A DNA stretch of 64,000 nucleotides from a bacterium. GTDB taxonomy: Bacteria > Vulcanimicrobiota > Vulcanimicrobiia > Vulcanimicrobiales > SCRA01. The notes beneath the pieces were generated by a model that saw only the letters and a list, made by a program, of their open reading frames with translations, did no database searches and had not been told where the DNA came from. How positions within the stretch are numbered: the stretch's first letter is position 1; each line of letters starts with the position of its first letter. Below, in pieces: positions 16,859 through 25,904 of this stretch. Made by a program: the position numbers and the translations under genes. The DNA lies in NCBI GenBank assembly GCA_004297985.1, contig SCRA01000004.1, positions 52,087 through 116,086 of the forward strand, read 5' to 3'.

Positions 16859-17377
16859 ATGCTGCAGTTGATCGTCGGCGGCGCACGCAGCGGCAAGAGT
16901 CGTTATGCCGCCTCACTCGCCGGAGAGGCACAGGCGACGTATGTGGCTACCGCGATGCGTTCCGACGATACCGACTTCATGGCACGCATCGCGCGCCACC
17001 GCGAGGGGCGCCCGGCATCGTGGGTCACCGTCGAGGAGCCGCGCGATCCCGGACGAGCCGCGCTGGAGGCGGCGACACCATACGTGATAGTCGACTGCGC
17101 GACGCTCTGGCTGACAAACCTCGTGTTGACGCGCCCGCCGGTCTGCGACGAAGAGATCGAGCGTGCGATCGATGCCGGGATCGCACGCTTCGCGCAAGCA
17201 GGAAGCGTGCGTGAAGTGATCGTGGTGACCAACGAGGTGGGCGGCGGCGTCGTGCCCGTGGAGGCACTGGCGCGGCGTTTTGTGGATCTGCAGGGCAGGG
17301 CGAACCAACGCCTTGCCCAGACGGCGCAGCGCGTCGTTCTCATGGTGGCCGGCATCCCCGTTGAGGTGAAGCCTTGA
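16859..17377 (+). CDS. cobU: Adenosylcobinamide kinase / guanylyltransferase
   Basis: A 172-aa bifunctional enzyme that phosphorylates adenosylcobinamide and then attaches GMP, the entry to nucleotide-loop assembly and cobinamide salvage. The P-loop is GGARSGKS (residues 7-14). His47 in IARHREGRP aligns with the His that carries the GMP intermediate. VTNEVGGGVVP and LVAGIPVEVK-like segments complete the family pattern. ATG 16859 gives the usual length. Its stop overlaps a TTG-start paralogue. Confidence 0.9.
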   Translation: MLQLIVGGARSGKSRYAASLAGEAQATYVATAMRSDDTDFMARIARHREGRPASWVTVEEPRDPGRAALEAATPYVIVDCATLWLTNLVLTRPPVCDEEIERAIDAGIARFAQAGSVREVIVVTNEVGGGVVPVEALARRFVDLQGRANQRLAQTAQRVVLMVAGIPVEVKP

Positions 17378-17949
17378 AGAAGTTCGTGCTGGTGCTGGGC
17401 GGCGCGCGTAGCGGCAAGAGCGAGTTCGCCGAGAAGCTGGCCGCCTCGATCGGCGGCGGCGTGGTCTTCGTCGCCACAGGCTCGCCGGTGGACGAGAAGC
17501 TGCGCCTGCGCATTCAGCGCAACCGCGCGCGCCGTCCGCAGGCCTGGCGCACGCTCGAGGTGGGAACGAGCATCGGGCGCGCGCTGGCGAAGGACGTGCC
17601 CGCCGAGCCGGTCGTGCTGCTCGACTCGCTCTCCGGGGCCATCGCCAACGTGGTATTGCGCGCACGCTCGCGCGAGAAGTTGGCCGAACGCGCCGACCCC
17701 GACGTCGAGCAGAAAGTCGATGCCGAGGTGGCCGGCCTCTTGAACTGGTACGCGCGCAACGAGCGAACGCTGATCGTGGTGAGCGACGAGCTCTCGATGG
17801 GCGCTACCAATGCGTTGCCCAGCGTCGGCGCCTACGCCGAGCTCAACGGTCAGACCAACCGGCGTCTGGCCGAAGTAGCCGACGAAGTCTTTCTGATGAT
17901 CGCGGGAATCCCGCTCAACCTCAAGGAGTCGCCGAAGGGTCTGCTCTAG
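17374..17949 (+). CDS. CobU-like paralogue lacking the guanylylation His
   Basis: A 191-aa homologue encoded directly after cobU, starting at TTG 17374 with a TTGA overlap. It keeps the P-loop GGARSGKS and general architecture (DSLSGAIANV, a late Gln-Thr-Asn-Arg-Arg segment, MIAGIPLNLK). The position of the GMP-carrying His is Asn50 (RIQRNRARRP; codon AAC at 17521-17523), and the TNEVG motif is replaced by SDELSMG. It may keep only nucleotide or kinase activity, act as a subunit of the true CobU, or serve a different substrate. It is not a decayed copy, since the frame and core motifs are intact. Confidence 0.75.
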   Translation: MKKFVLVLGGARSGKSEFAEKLAASIGGGVVFVATGSPVDEKLRLRIQRNRARRPQAWRTLEVGTSIGRALAKDVPAEPVVLLDSLSGAIANVVLRARSREKLAERADPDVEQKVDAEVAGLLNWYARNERTLIVVSDELSMGATNALPSVGAYAELNGQTNRRLAEVADEVFLMIAGIPLNLKESPKGLL

Positions 17950-17959
17950 CGGCCTGCAG

Positions 17960-19522
17960 TCAGCGCGCGGGGTAGCCCGTGATCTCGCGGATGGCCTCAT
18001 AGAGCGGGCGTAGGCGCCCGTACATTCGACGGTAGACGCGGCGGTAGAGCGCATCGTAGGTCTCGCGCGACTCCGGGCGCGGCTCGAAGGTGCGCCCGAC
18101 GTGCGTCATGGCGGCGATTGCGGCGTCGAAGCTAGTATGTAGACCCAGCGCCACTGCTGCGTCGATGGCCGCGCCTAGGCCCGAGGTCTCGTAGACGCGC
18201 GGTCGCGCCGCCGGCAGTCCGAAGACGTCGGAGGTGATCTGCATGGCGGCGTCGCTCTGCGAGCCACCCCCCGAGACACGCAGACTCGTGATCGCCGCGC
18301 CGCTGCGTCGCGCGATGCGCTCGCCGCCCTCGCGCAGCGCGTACGCGAGGCCCTCGATGATCGCGCGATAGAGATGGGCGCGCGTGTGCGTGTCGCCAAA
18401 GCCGATGACCGCGCCCTTGGCCTCGGGCCCGGGGATGCGGACGCCGGGCGTCCAGTACGGTTGGAGCGTCAGACCCAAGGCGCCGGGCGGCGCCTGTTCC
18501 AGCAGATCGTCGAAGAGGCTCTCGACGGGAGCGCCGGCGGCCTCCGCCGCCAGACGCTCGCGGTAGCCGAACTGTTCCTTGAACCAGTTCACCATCCAGT
18601 AGCCGCGGAAGACCTGCACCTCCGTGTTGTACGAGCCGGGGACGGCGGCGGGATAAGGCGGAAGGAAGGGCGTCGCCTCCACGTAGCGTGGGCCGCAGAC
18701 GTTGATCGTGGCGGTGGTGCCGAAGCTCAGGCAGGCCGTGCCGGCCTGCGTGCATCCGGAGCCCAGCACCTCGCAGGCTTTGTCGGCGGCGGCGGCGGCG
18801 AGCGGCGTGCCGGCGGGAATGCCGCACTCGCGCGCCGCCTGCGGCGTGACCTCGCCGATGATGGTCGCCGGCGCGGCGAGCTCGGGGAGCATCGCGCGCG
18901 CGATCGGCAGGGCCGCCCATTTCCAGTCTCCCTCGGCGGCCCACGTCAGACGTTTGAAGTCGAACGGGAGGTAGCCCACCTGCGAGCCGACGGAGTCGAC
19001 CAAGCGTCCGCACAGGCGATAGTTGAGGTAGCCCGAGAGCAAGAGAAAACTGCGAGTTCGCTCCCATATCTCGGGCTGAGCGGCCGCGATCCAGCTCGCC
19101 TCCGCCTCGCGTTGGAACGAGCGAATCGTCTCCGCCATGCCCGCGGCTCGGAAGGCCAGACGCCAGCGCAGCGGGAGCGGCGAGACGCACGGGCTCCTGC
19201 GCTGATCGAGCCAGGTGATCGCCGGCCGCAGCGGGCGCCCGCCTGCGTCGAGGTTGATGACGGTGCCGCGCTGCGTGGTGACGGCTACGGCACGTACGGC
19301 CGCGCGCAGTGTGGGAGACTCCTCCCACAGCCCGCGGCACGCAAGACACGCGGCTTCCCAGAAGCCCTCGGGATCGTGCTCGTGCCAACCCGGCTGGCTG
19401 GTCACGTAGCTCTCGAGCGCCACGCGGTGCTTGGCGACGAGCGTCCCTTGCGCGTCGAAGAGCAGGGCACGCACGCTCTGCGTGCCGTTGTCCAGGGCGA
19501 GGATCAGCTCGTCGTCATGCAC
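17960..19522 (-). CDS. FGGY-family carbohydrate kinase (glycerol kinase-like)
   Basis: A 520-aa sugar or polyol kinase. The N-terminus LILALDNGTQSVRALLFD is the phosphate-1 motif of the ASKHA fold; CLSFGTTATINV and VSGGGSQSDAAMQI (adenosine motif) follow in the C-terminal half. The substrate cannot be set from sequence, but its gene overlaps by 8 bp the end of a glycerol-3-phosphate dehydrogenase gene, so production of glycerol 3-phosphate or a related triose phosphate is plausible. It is the last gene of a three-gene operon running from 22670 to 17960. Confidence 0.8.
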   Translation of the reverse strand: MHDDELILALDNGTQSVRALLFDAQGTLVAKHRVALESYVTSQPGWHEHDPEGFWEAACLACRGLWEESPTLRAAVRAVAVTTQRGTVINLDAGGRPLRPAITWLDQRRSPCVSPLPLRWRLAFRAAGMAETIRSFQREAEASWIAAAQPEIWERTRSFLLLSGYLNYRLCGRLVDSVGSQVGYLPFDFKRLTWAAEGDWKWAALPIARAMLPELAAPATIIGEVTPQAARECGIPAGTPLAAAAADKACEVLGSGCTQAGTACLSFGTTATINVCGPRYVEATPFLPPYPAAVPGSYNTEVQVFRGYWMVNWFKEQFGYRERLAAEAAGAPVESLFDDLLEQAPPGALGLTLQPYWTPGVRIPGPEAKGAVIGFGDTHTRAHLYRAIIEGLAYALREGGERIARRSGAAITSLRVSGGGSQSDAAMQITSDVFGLPAARPRVYETSGLGAAIDAAVALGLHTSFDAAIAAMTHVGRTFEPRPESRETYDALYRRVYRRMYGRLRPLYEAIREITGYPAR

Positions 19523-21089
19523 CGTCGAACCTCAGCGCATGGTAGCGTTGCCAGTGCGCGCGATACGCCGCCTCCTCGCGCTCCCAGCGCGCGTCGTCCC
19601 AGTTCAGCTCGGCGGAGCAGATCTCGCGCACGCGCGGCAGCCAGCGGGCGGCGCCGTCGCGCAAGAGCAGGCCGATGCGCGTGCGCCGCAGCAGCAGGTC
19701 GTCGAGTCTCGTGACGTCCTCGGCGCGCGCGGCCCAGCGCAGCTCGCACCACAGGGTCCGGCTTCCCTCGATCGACTCCAGCTCGCCGGCCTGCGCCGCG
19801 TCGATGACTGCTTGCGCCCGGCTTCCGTACCTTCCGCTGAGGCGCAGGCGCGCGCTCGACGTGAGGCCCGGCGCCTGCGGCGGCACGGCAGGAGAGAAGA
19901 TGGGCCGGGGTTCGAGATCGACGCTCGTGCCGAGCGCATCGCGTGCCGCGCGCAGCGCGGCGAGCGCCATCGGGCGGAACGTCGTGAGCTTTCCGCCGGT
20001 GACGGTGACCATGCCCTGCTCGCGCAGGATCAGGTGATCGCGGCTCTCCCTCGAGGGATCGGCCTTGCCGCTCACGAGAACGGGGCGCACCCCGGAGAAG
20101 GTGGCGATCACGTCTCTGCGCTCGATCGCGTGGCGCGGGAACTGGTGATGCAGAGCGGCGATCAGATAGGCGGCCTCTTGCGACGAGATCGAGGCCTCCT
20201 CGAGGGGATCCGCGCGGTGGTCCAGGTCCGTCGTGCCGACGAGGATCGCGTCGCACCACGGATAGGCGAAGACCGGGCGTCCGTCATGCGGGTGAAAGAA
20301 GGCCACCGCCTGCGCAAGCGGCAGCCGCCAGTCGGGCAACAGCAGATGGCTGCCGCGCAGCGGCCGCAGTGCCGGCGGTGCGCCGGTCTCGGCGCGCAGC
20401 CGATCCGCGGCGGGACCAGCCGCGTTGATCACCACACGTGCCTCGACTTCAACGTGACGGCCGGTGAGCACGTCCCGTAGTACCGCACCCGCCACGCGCC
20501 CTCCGCGCCGCGCGAGACCGTCCGCGCAGACGTAGTTGAGCGCGCTCGCGCCGGCGTCGACGGCTTCATGCAGGACGCGCATGACCAGGCGCGCGTCGTC
20601 GGTCGACGCGTCCCCGTAGAGATGTGCCCCCGTCAGGTCGTGCGCATCGAGTGCGGGGACCATCTCCAGCGTATGCCGTGCGTCGAGGTAGCGGCGCGAG
20701 CGGTGCCCCGCCAACAGATCGTAGAGCAGCAAGCCCGCTGCGATGCTGGCCCGTCCGGGCTTGCGCCCGCGGTAGTGCGGCGTCACGAAGGATAGCGGCT
20801 CCACCAGGCCCGGCGCCTCGCGCAGCAGGGCCTCGCGCTCGCGCACGGACTCACGCGTGAGCCCGATCCTGCCGTCCTTGAGATAGCGCAGACCACCGTG
20901 CACCAGTTTGGAGGAGCGGCTCGATGCACCGCAGGCGAAGTCGCCGCGCTCCACGAGCGCGGCACGCAGACCGCGGCGTGCCGCCTCCATGAGGACTCCC
21001 GCGCCGGTGATGCCGCCGCCGATCACCAGCACGTCCCACGGTTGGTGGAGCCGCTGCCACGTCTGCTCGCGCCGCTCCAATGTCTGCAT
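19515..21089 (-). CDS. glpD: FAD-dependent glycerol-3-phosphate dehydrogenase/oxidase
   Basis: A 524-aa flavoenzyme that oxidises glycerol 3-phosphate to DHAP, normally at the inner face of the membrane and passing electrons to quinone. The FAD-binding dinucleotide motif is VLVIGGGITGAGV (about residues 20-32), followed by ERGDFACGASSRSSKLVHGG, a GlpD signature. VTGGKLTTFR near residue 370 is also conserved. ATG 21089 directly abuts the stop of the upstream flavoprotein gene. In this cluster it could link G3P with DHAP for the neighbouring alkyl-DHAP-synthase-like enzyme. Confidence 0.88.
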   Translation of the reverse strand: MQTLERREQTWQRLHQPWDVLVIGGGITGAGVLMEAARRGLRAALVERGDFACGASSRSSKLVHGGLRYLKDGRIGLTRESVREREALLREAPGLVEPLSFVTPHYRGRKPGRASIAAGLLLYDLLAGHRSRRYLDARHTLEMVPALDAHDLTGAHLYGDASTDDARLVMRVLHEAVDAGASALNYVCADGLARRGGRVAGAVLRDVLTGRHVEVEARVVINAAGPAADRLRAETGAPPALRPLRGSHLLLPDWRLPLAQAVAFFHPHDGRPVFAYPWCDAILVGTTDLDHRADPLEEASISSQEAAYLIAALHHQFPRHAIERRDVIATFSGVRPVLVSGKADPSRESRDHLILREQGMVTVTGGKLTTFRPMALAALRAARDALGTSVDLEPRPIFSPAVPPQAPGLTSSARLRLSGRYGSRAQAVIDAAQAGELESIEGSRTLWCELRWAARAEDVTRLDDLLLRRTRIGLLLRDGAARWLPRVREICSAELNWDDARWEREEAAYRAHWQRYHALRFDGA

Positions 21090-22670
21090 CTAGCAGAGCT
21101 TACCGGGGTTCATGATGCCCTGAGGATCGAAGCGGCGGAAGACGGCTCGCATCGCCTCGACGCCGAGCTCGCCTTTCTCCGCAACGAGGTACGGCGCGTG
21201 GTCGGTACCCACACCGTGCTGGTGACTGATGGTACCGCCGTTGGCGACGATGGCCTCGCAGGCGGCACGCTTGAGCGTGCGCCACCGCTCGAGGTTCTCT
21301 TCGTAATCCGGCGTCAGCGCGTAGATGAAGGTGCTGTAAACGCTGGCACCTTGCGGGTAGACATGCGAGAGGTGCGCGTAGGTATGCACGCGGCCGCCTG
21401 CCACGGCGCCGCGCGCGCCGGCTTCAACTGCCTCCATCGTTCCCCGTACGCGCGGCCAATCGACGGCGGTCTCCACCGTCTCTACGGCATAGCCGTACTC
21501 CCAGAGCGTGTTGCGCAGATAGACGCCGCGAAAGCGGCTCGCGCGCCAGCGTTCACCGATGCGGCTCCCGGCATAGAGGGCGCCGTGGCGGCGGCAGAGG
21601 CGGCGCAGCGCGGTGAGCGCGGCGCCGCACGCATCGTGCGAGCCCGTGACGCCGGCAATGAGCAGGCACTTCCCGCCGCGTGCGCCGCGCAGGGTGAGAT
21701 AGCGCTCCAAGAGGCCGGTAAGCGGACCGCCGGCGAGCTGCAAGGTGGTACGAGTCTCCTCGGCGTTGGAGAGGCGAATCATCGAGAGCGGAATCGCCGC
21801 TTGGACCGCTTCACGCGCGGCCGCCTCGCCGCCGGACCATTCTGGAAAGAACCAAGCGTGAAACGACTCCTGCTCGGGTACTGGACGTACGCGGACCGTC
21901 GCCTCCGTGATGATGCCGATGCGCCCCTCGGAGCCCATCAGCATCTCGCGGAGATCGATTCCCGCGGCCGATGCGGGGAACGTCGGGATGCGCAGCGTGC
22001 CCTCCGGCGTCTCCACGCACCCGCCCGCGAAGAGCTGCTCGATGCGCCCGTAGCGTAGTGACTGCTGTCCCGAGGAGCGCGTGGCGATCCACCCGCCCAG
22101 CGTGGAGTACTCGAACGATTGCGGATAGTGGCCCAAGGTATAGTTGCGAGCGAGCAACTGCGCTTCGAGATCGGGGCCTGTCACGCCGGCGCCGAAGGTC
22201 GCCAATCTGCTCGATGTGTCGAGTTCGTGCAGACCGCGCATGCGCGCCAGCGAGACGGTGAGCACGGGTGCCTCGCCGTCCGGCGGCGTGAGGTGGCCGA
22301 CCACGCTGGTCCCGCCGCCGTAGGGGATGATGCGCGCGCCCCCGCGCGCGGCGAACGCCAACACGTCGCGCACGTCTTCGGGCGACTCGGGGAAGGCCAC
22401 GCCGTCGGGCAGGCGCTCCAGATGCGCGAAGCGCAAGGCGAGCCAGTCGGCGAGGCTCTGTCCGCGCGCGTGGCGCAAGCGCGTCTGCGGCGAGGTATCG
22501 ATCAGCGGATGCTCGGTAAGGCGCCCCGGCGGGGCAGATGCCGTCGCCGTCTCAAGCGGTGCGTCGGCTAACCGCAAAGGTGTGCCCACCCGCTTCTCTA
22601 GAAAGGCGAGCGCGGTCTCGGGCAACGCGAGACGGATGCTGTCGTCGCCCCAACCGTTCCAGCGGCGCAT
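21090..22670 (-). CDS. Alkyldihydroxyacetonephosphate-synthase-like FAD-binding oxidase
   Basis: A 526-aa flavoprotein of the vanillyl-alcohol-oxidase/GlcD fold. IIPYGGGTSVVGHL is the FAD pyrophosphate loop; GYTLGHYPQSFEYSTLGGW-type residues follow (YTLGHYPQSFEYSTLGGWIA) and match AGPS rather than D-lactate dehydrogenase. Near the C-terminus is SHQHGVGTDH; in characterised AGPS proteins this is a three-His motif, here His-Gln-His (codons at 21216-21224). The likely reaction, exchange of an acyl for an alkyl group on acyl-DHAP, would begin ether-lipid synthesis. It leads an operon with glpD and an FGGY kinase. Confidence 0.75.
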   Translation of the reverse strand: MRRWNGWGDDSIRLALPETALAFLEKRVGTPLRLADAPLETATASAPPGRLTEHPLIDTSPQTRLRHARGQSLADWLALRFAHLERLPDGVAFPESPEDVRDVLAFAARGGARIIPYGGGTSVVGHLTPPDGEAPVLTVSLARMRGLHELDTSSRLATFGAGVTGPDLEAQLLARNYTLGHYPQSFEYSTLGGWIATRSSGQQSLRYGRIEQLFAGGCVETPEGTLRIPTFPASAAGIDLREMLMGSEGRIGIITEATVRVRPVPEQESFHAWFFPEWSGGEAAAREAVQAAIPLSMIRLSNAEETRTTLQLAGGPLTGLLERYLTLRGARGGKCLLIAGVTGSHDACGAALTALRRLCRRHGALYAGSRIGERWRASRFRGVYLRNTLWEYGYAVETVETAVDWPRVRGTMEAVEAGARGAVAGGRVHTYAHLSHVYPQGASVYSTFIYALTPDYEENLERWRTLKRAACEAIVANGGTISHQHGVGTDHAPYLVAEKGELGVEAMRAVFRRFDPQGIMNPGKLC

Positions 22671-22752
22671 GACGTCGTCCGTTCGTGTCGCTCTATGGGC
22701 CGGCCTTTCTCAATAACGGGGCGTGGGACAGCATGCAGAGTAGATCGAAGCG

Positions 22753-23241
22753 ATGCTGACGCGGCGCCGGCTCATCGCCGGTACGGTCGCCGGCGGCGCG
22801 GTGCTCGCCGCGGCAGTTGCCTACGGCCCGCATCCGTCTTCCGACGGGCGCGATGCCGTGATCGCGGCGATCGCGCCCGTCATGCTGGGCGGCGCGCTGC
22901 CGGCGCAGAGCTCTGAGCGCCAGGCGGCGTTGCGTGACGTCGTGCGCGGCGTCGATCGCGCGATCGACGGCCTTACGCCGGAGACGCAGCACGAATTGGG
23001 CCAGCTTTTCGCCCTTCTGGGGTTTCCGATCACCCGGCGCCTGGTGGCCGGCGTGCGCGATCCCTGGCCCGAGGCCGATCCGCGGGAGATCGATGCCTTC
23101 TTGACGTCGTGGCGTCACCACCGCGTGGCGCGGTTGCGCAGCGCGTACGACGCCCTCCATCAACTGACGCTTGCGGCGTGGTATGGGAATCCCGAGGCGT
23201 GGCGCGGTATCGGGTATCCCGGGCCGCCGAAGGTAGGATAG
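22753..23241 (+). CDS. Tat-exported small subunit of GMC dehydrogenase (gluconate 2-dehydrogenase subunit 3-like)
   Basis: A 162-aa protein beginning MLTRRRLIAGTVAGGAVLAA, a twin-arginine signal peptide. The mature part is helical and contains LTPETQHELGQLFALLGFP and AYDALHQLTLAAWYGNPEAW, the pattern of small subunits that carry large GMC-type flavin subunits across the membrane. The large subunit is encoded 6 bp downstream and has no signal of its own, which fits co-export. No cytochrome c subunit follows, unlike classical three-subunit enzymes. Confidence 0.7.
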   Translation: MLTRRRLIAGTVAGGAVLAAAVAYGPHPSSDGRDAVIAAIAPVMLGGALPAQSSERQAALRDVVRGVDRAIDGLTPETQHELGQLFALLGFPITRRLVAGVRDPWPEADPREIDAFLTSWRHHRVARLRSAYDALHQLTLAAWYGNPEAWRGIGYPGPPKVG

Positions 23242-23247
23242 CAAGCG

Positions 23248-24843
23248 ATGCTGCCGGATCCCGTCGCCGAGGGTCTCGCTGCCGGCTGGAAGGCGAACGA
23301 CGCCTCGACGCTGACGGCCGATGCTCATCTCGAGGGAGACGTGGCGATCATCGGCACGGGTGCGGGCGGCGGTACGACGGCCGAGATACTGGCGCGTGCG
23401 GGCCTGCGCGTGGTGATGATCGAGGAGGGGCCGCTCAAAAGCTCGCGCGACTTTCGCATGCTCGAAACGGAGGCATACCCGCAGCTCTACCAAGAGTCCG
23501 CTGCGCGCAAGACCAAGGACAAGGGCATCAACATTCTCCAGGGGCGCTGTGTGGGCGGCTCTACCACCGTAAACTGGACGAGCAGCTTTCGCACGCCGTC
23601 CTCGACGTTGGAGTATTGGCAGCGCAGGTTCGCGTTACGCGAGCTCTCGGTGGAGACGATGGCGCCGTGGTTCGCCGCCATGGAGGACCGGCTCAACGTT
23701 CATCCGTGGATCACCGAGCCTAACCGAAACAACTCTCTCCTGCGCATCGGCGCCCAGCGCCTGGGCATTCCCACCGCCATCGTGCCGCGCAACGTGAAGG
23801 GCTGTTGGAATCTCGGCTACTGCGATCTCGGCTGTCCGACCAACGCCAAGCAGTCGATGCTGGTCACCACCATTCCGGCGGCGCTGGAGCGCGGCGCGGT
23901 ACTGGTCAGCCGCGCGCGCGCCGAGCGCTTGACGATCGATCGCGGGAGGGTGAGCGAGGTGATCTGCAGCGCGCTCGACGCCGGCGGCCTGCGTCCTAGC
24001 GGTCATACTCTGACCGTCCACGCGCGCCACGTGGTGCTCGCCTCGGGTGCCATCGGCAGCCCCGCGATCCTGCTGCGCAGCGGCGCCCCCGACCCCTACG
24101 GTCTGGTGGGGAGACGAACGTTTCTTCACCCGACGCTCGTCAGCGCCGCCGTCATGCCCGAGCGCGTCGACGGCTTCGCCGGGGCACCGCAATCCATCTA
24201 CTCCGATCATTTTCTCAAGACGCAGGCCATCGACGGCCCCATCGGCTTCAAGCTCGAAGTTCCGCCTCTCCACCCGCTGTTGATGGCCAGCACGCTAACG
24301 GGCTACGGCAGCGCGCACGCCGCCTTGATGGAGCGCATGCCTTATGCGCAGGCGATCATCGCGCTGCTGCGCGACGGCTTCCACGAGCAGAGCCCAGGGG
24401 GCATCGTCGCGTTGGACGGCGACGGCAGCCCCGTGTTGGACTACCCGATGACCGCCTTCCTCTGGGAAGGTGCGCGGCGCGCTCTCTTGGCGATGGCGGA
24501 GATTCAGTTCGCCGCCGGCGCCCGCAGCGTGCTCCCGCTGCACGAGGACGCGGTTGCGTACACTTCATGGGCGCAGGCGCGGGAGGCCATCTCGCGTCTG
24601 CCGATGGAGACCCTGCGCACGCGCGTGGTGAGCGCGCACGTGATGGGCGGCTGCGCGATGGGCAGCGATCCCAAGCACGGTGTAGTCGATCACGCGGGCC
24701 GACACTTCCAATTGGAGAACCTCTCCATCATCGACGGATCCGTCTTTCCCACCAGCATCGGTGCCAATCCTCAGCTCTCGATCTATGGTTTGGCTGCGCG
24801 AAACGCGACAACGCTGGCACGCTCGCTGGCGGCGAAGACGTGA
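23248..24843 (+). CDS. GMC-family oxidoreductase (large flavin subunit)
   Basis: A 531-aa FAD enzyme of the glucose-methanol-choline family that oxidises an alcohol or sugar. VAIIGTGAGGGTTAE (residues 32-46) is the FAD-binding loop, GRCVGGSTTVNW is the second GMC motif, and VMGGCAMG with SIIDGSVFPTSIGANP is the C-terminal active-site region. CDLGCPTNAKQS near the middle has two Cys, as in cholesterol-oxidase and dehydrogenase-type members. Export is expected to depend on the Tat-signal small subunit just upstream. The substrate is unknown. Its stop overlaps the hflX GTG start. Confidence 0.85.
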   Translation: MLPDPVAEGLAAGWKANDASTLTADAHLEGDVAIIGTGAGGGTTAEILARAGLRVVMIEEGPLKSSRDFRMLETEAYPQLYQESAARKTKDKGINILQGRCVGGSTTVNWTSSFRTPSSTLEYWQRRFALRELSVETMAPWFAAMEDRLNVHPWITEPNRNNSLLRIGAQRLGIPTAIVPRNVKGCWNLGYCDLGCPTNAKQSMLVTTIPAALERGAVLVSRARAERLTIDRGRVSEVICSALDAGGLRPSGHTLTVHARHVVLASGAIGSPAILLRSGAPDPYGLVGRRTFLHPTLVSAAVMPERVDGFAGAPQSIYSDHFLKTQAIDGPIGFKLEVPPLHPLLMASTLTGYGSAHAALMERMPYAQAIIALLRDGFHEQSPGGIVALDGDGSPVLDYPMTAFLWEGARRALLAMAEIQFAAGARSVLPLHEDAVAYTSWAQAREAISRLPMETLRTRVVSAHVMGGCAMGSDPKHGVVDHAGRHFQLENLSIIDGSVFPTSIGANPQLSIYGLAARNATTLARSLAAKT

Positions 24844-25904
24844 GCGAGACCCGCGCGCTTGTGGTGGCCGTCGATCTCGATCTCCCCAAGCGTCCGCTGG
24901 AGCCCGAGCTCGAGGAGTTTCTGGCGCTGATCGAGGCCGCCGGCGCCGAGGTGGCCGGAGTGGTCGTGCAGCACCGCGCCGCCGTCGATCCGGCAACACT
25001 GGTGGGCGCCGGGAAGGCACGCGAGCTGGCGGAGGCCGCGGAGCGCGACGGGGCCACGGCACTCTTCGTACTCAACGATATCCGGCCGCGCCAGCGTACC
25101 AATCTCGAGAAGGTGATTCCGCTGCCGATCATCGACCGCACGATGCTGATCCTGGACATCTTCGCCCAGCGCGCGCGCAGCCGCGAGGGCAAGCTGCAGG
25201 TGGAGCTGGCGCAGTTGCGCCACCGCGCCGCTAACCTCGCGGGTCTGGGCACCGTGCTCTCGCGGCTGGGCGGCGGCGTGGGGACGCGGGGTCCGGGAGA
25301 GACCAAGCTCGAAGTCGACCGCCGGCGCATCCGTACGCGTATCTCCGCACTGGAAAAAGATCTGGAACAGGTGCGCCGCCACCGCCGCACCCAGCGGGCG
25401 GGGCGTGGTGGTGAGCCGCTGGCGGCGCTGGTCGGCTATACCAACGTGGGAAAGTCGTCGTTGCTCAATCGGCTCGCGCGCGCCGAGAGCTTCGTGGCCG
25501 ATCAGCCTTTCGCTACGCTCGACACCACGTTGCGCAGGACCTACCTTGCGCCGGGGAAGGCGGCGCTGGTGGCCGATACGGTCGGCTTCATCACCGACCT
25601 CCCGAAAGAGCTGGTGGCGGCCTTCCGCGCCACGCTCGAGGAGCTGAACGAGGCCGACGTGCTGCTAGAAGTCTTCGATGCGTCGAATCCCGACTGGCCG
25701 CGCCAGGAGGCCGGCGTGCGCGAGATCCTCGCCGATCTCGGGCTCGCCGGCGCACCGAGGATTCGCGTGGCCAACAAAATCGATCGCCTCGAACCGGCGG
25801 CGCGGGCCCTGCTTCCCGCCGATGCGGTCGCCGTCTCGGCCGTCAGTGGTGAAGGGATCGAGGCGCTGCGCGCGCTGATGGCGCAACGCCTGGGGCAAAG
25901 GTGA
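24840..25904 (+). CDS. hflX: GTPase HflX (ribosome-splitting/rescue)
   Basis: A 354-aa cytoplasmic GTPase that binds the 50S subunit and splits stalled ribosomes under stress. The GTG start at 24840 overlaps the GMC stop by GTGA. The N-terminal domain holds LVGAGKARELAE and ERDGATALFVLNDI-type residues; GLGTVLSRLGGGVGTRGPGE precedes the coiled coil. G motifs are GYTNVGKSSLLN, DTVGFI and NKID. Its stop TGA is directly followed by the reverse-strand stop of the next gene (palindrome TGATCA). Confidence 0.92.
   Translation: MSETRALVVAVDLDLPKRPLEPELEEFLALIEAAGAEVAGVVVQHRAAVDPATLVGAGKARELAEAAERDGATALFVLNDIRPRQRTNLEKVIPLPIIDRTMLILDIFAQRARSREGKLQVELAQLRHRAANLAGLGTVLSRLGGGVGTRGPGETKLEVDRRRIRTRISALEKDLEQVRRHRRTQRAGRGGEPLAALVGYTNVGKSSLLNRLARAESFVADQPFATLDTTLRRTYLAPGKAALVADTVGFITDLPKELVAAFRATLEELNEADVLLEVFDASNPDWPRQEAGVREILADLGLAGAPRIRVANKIDRLEPAARALLPADAVAVSAVSGEGIEALRALMAQRLGQR

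Noticed and set aside
14369..16931. Long minus-strand and alternative-frame reading frames across btuF, cobC and cobU
   Set aside because: Their translations are Arg/Ala-rich without domains, whereas the chosen frames carry clear BtuF, CobC and CobU motifs.
17374..17949. Decayed duplicate of cobU
   Set aside because: The P-loop, length and reading frame are intact and the start is tightly coupled; only specific catalytic residues differ.
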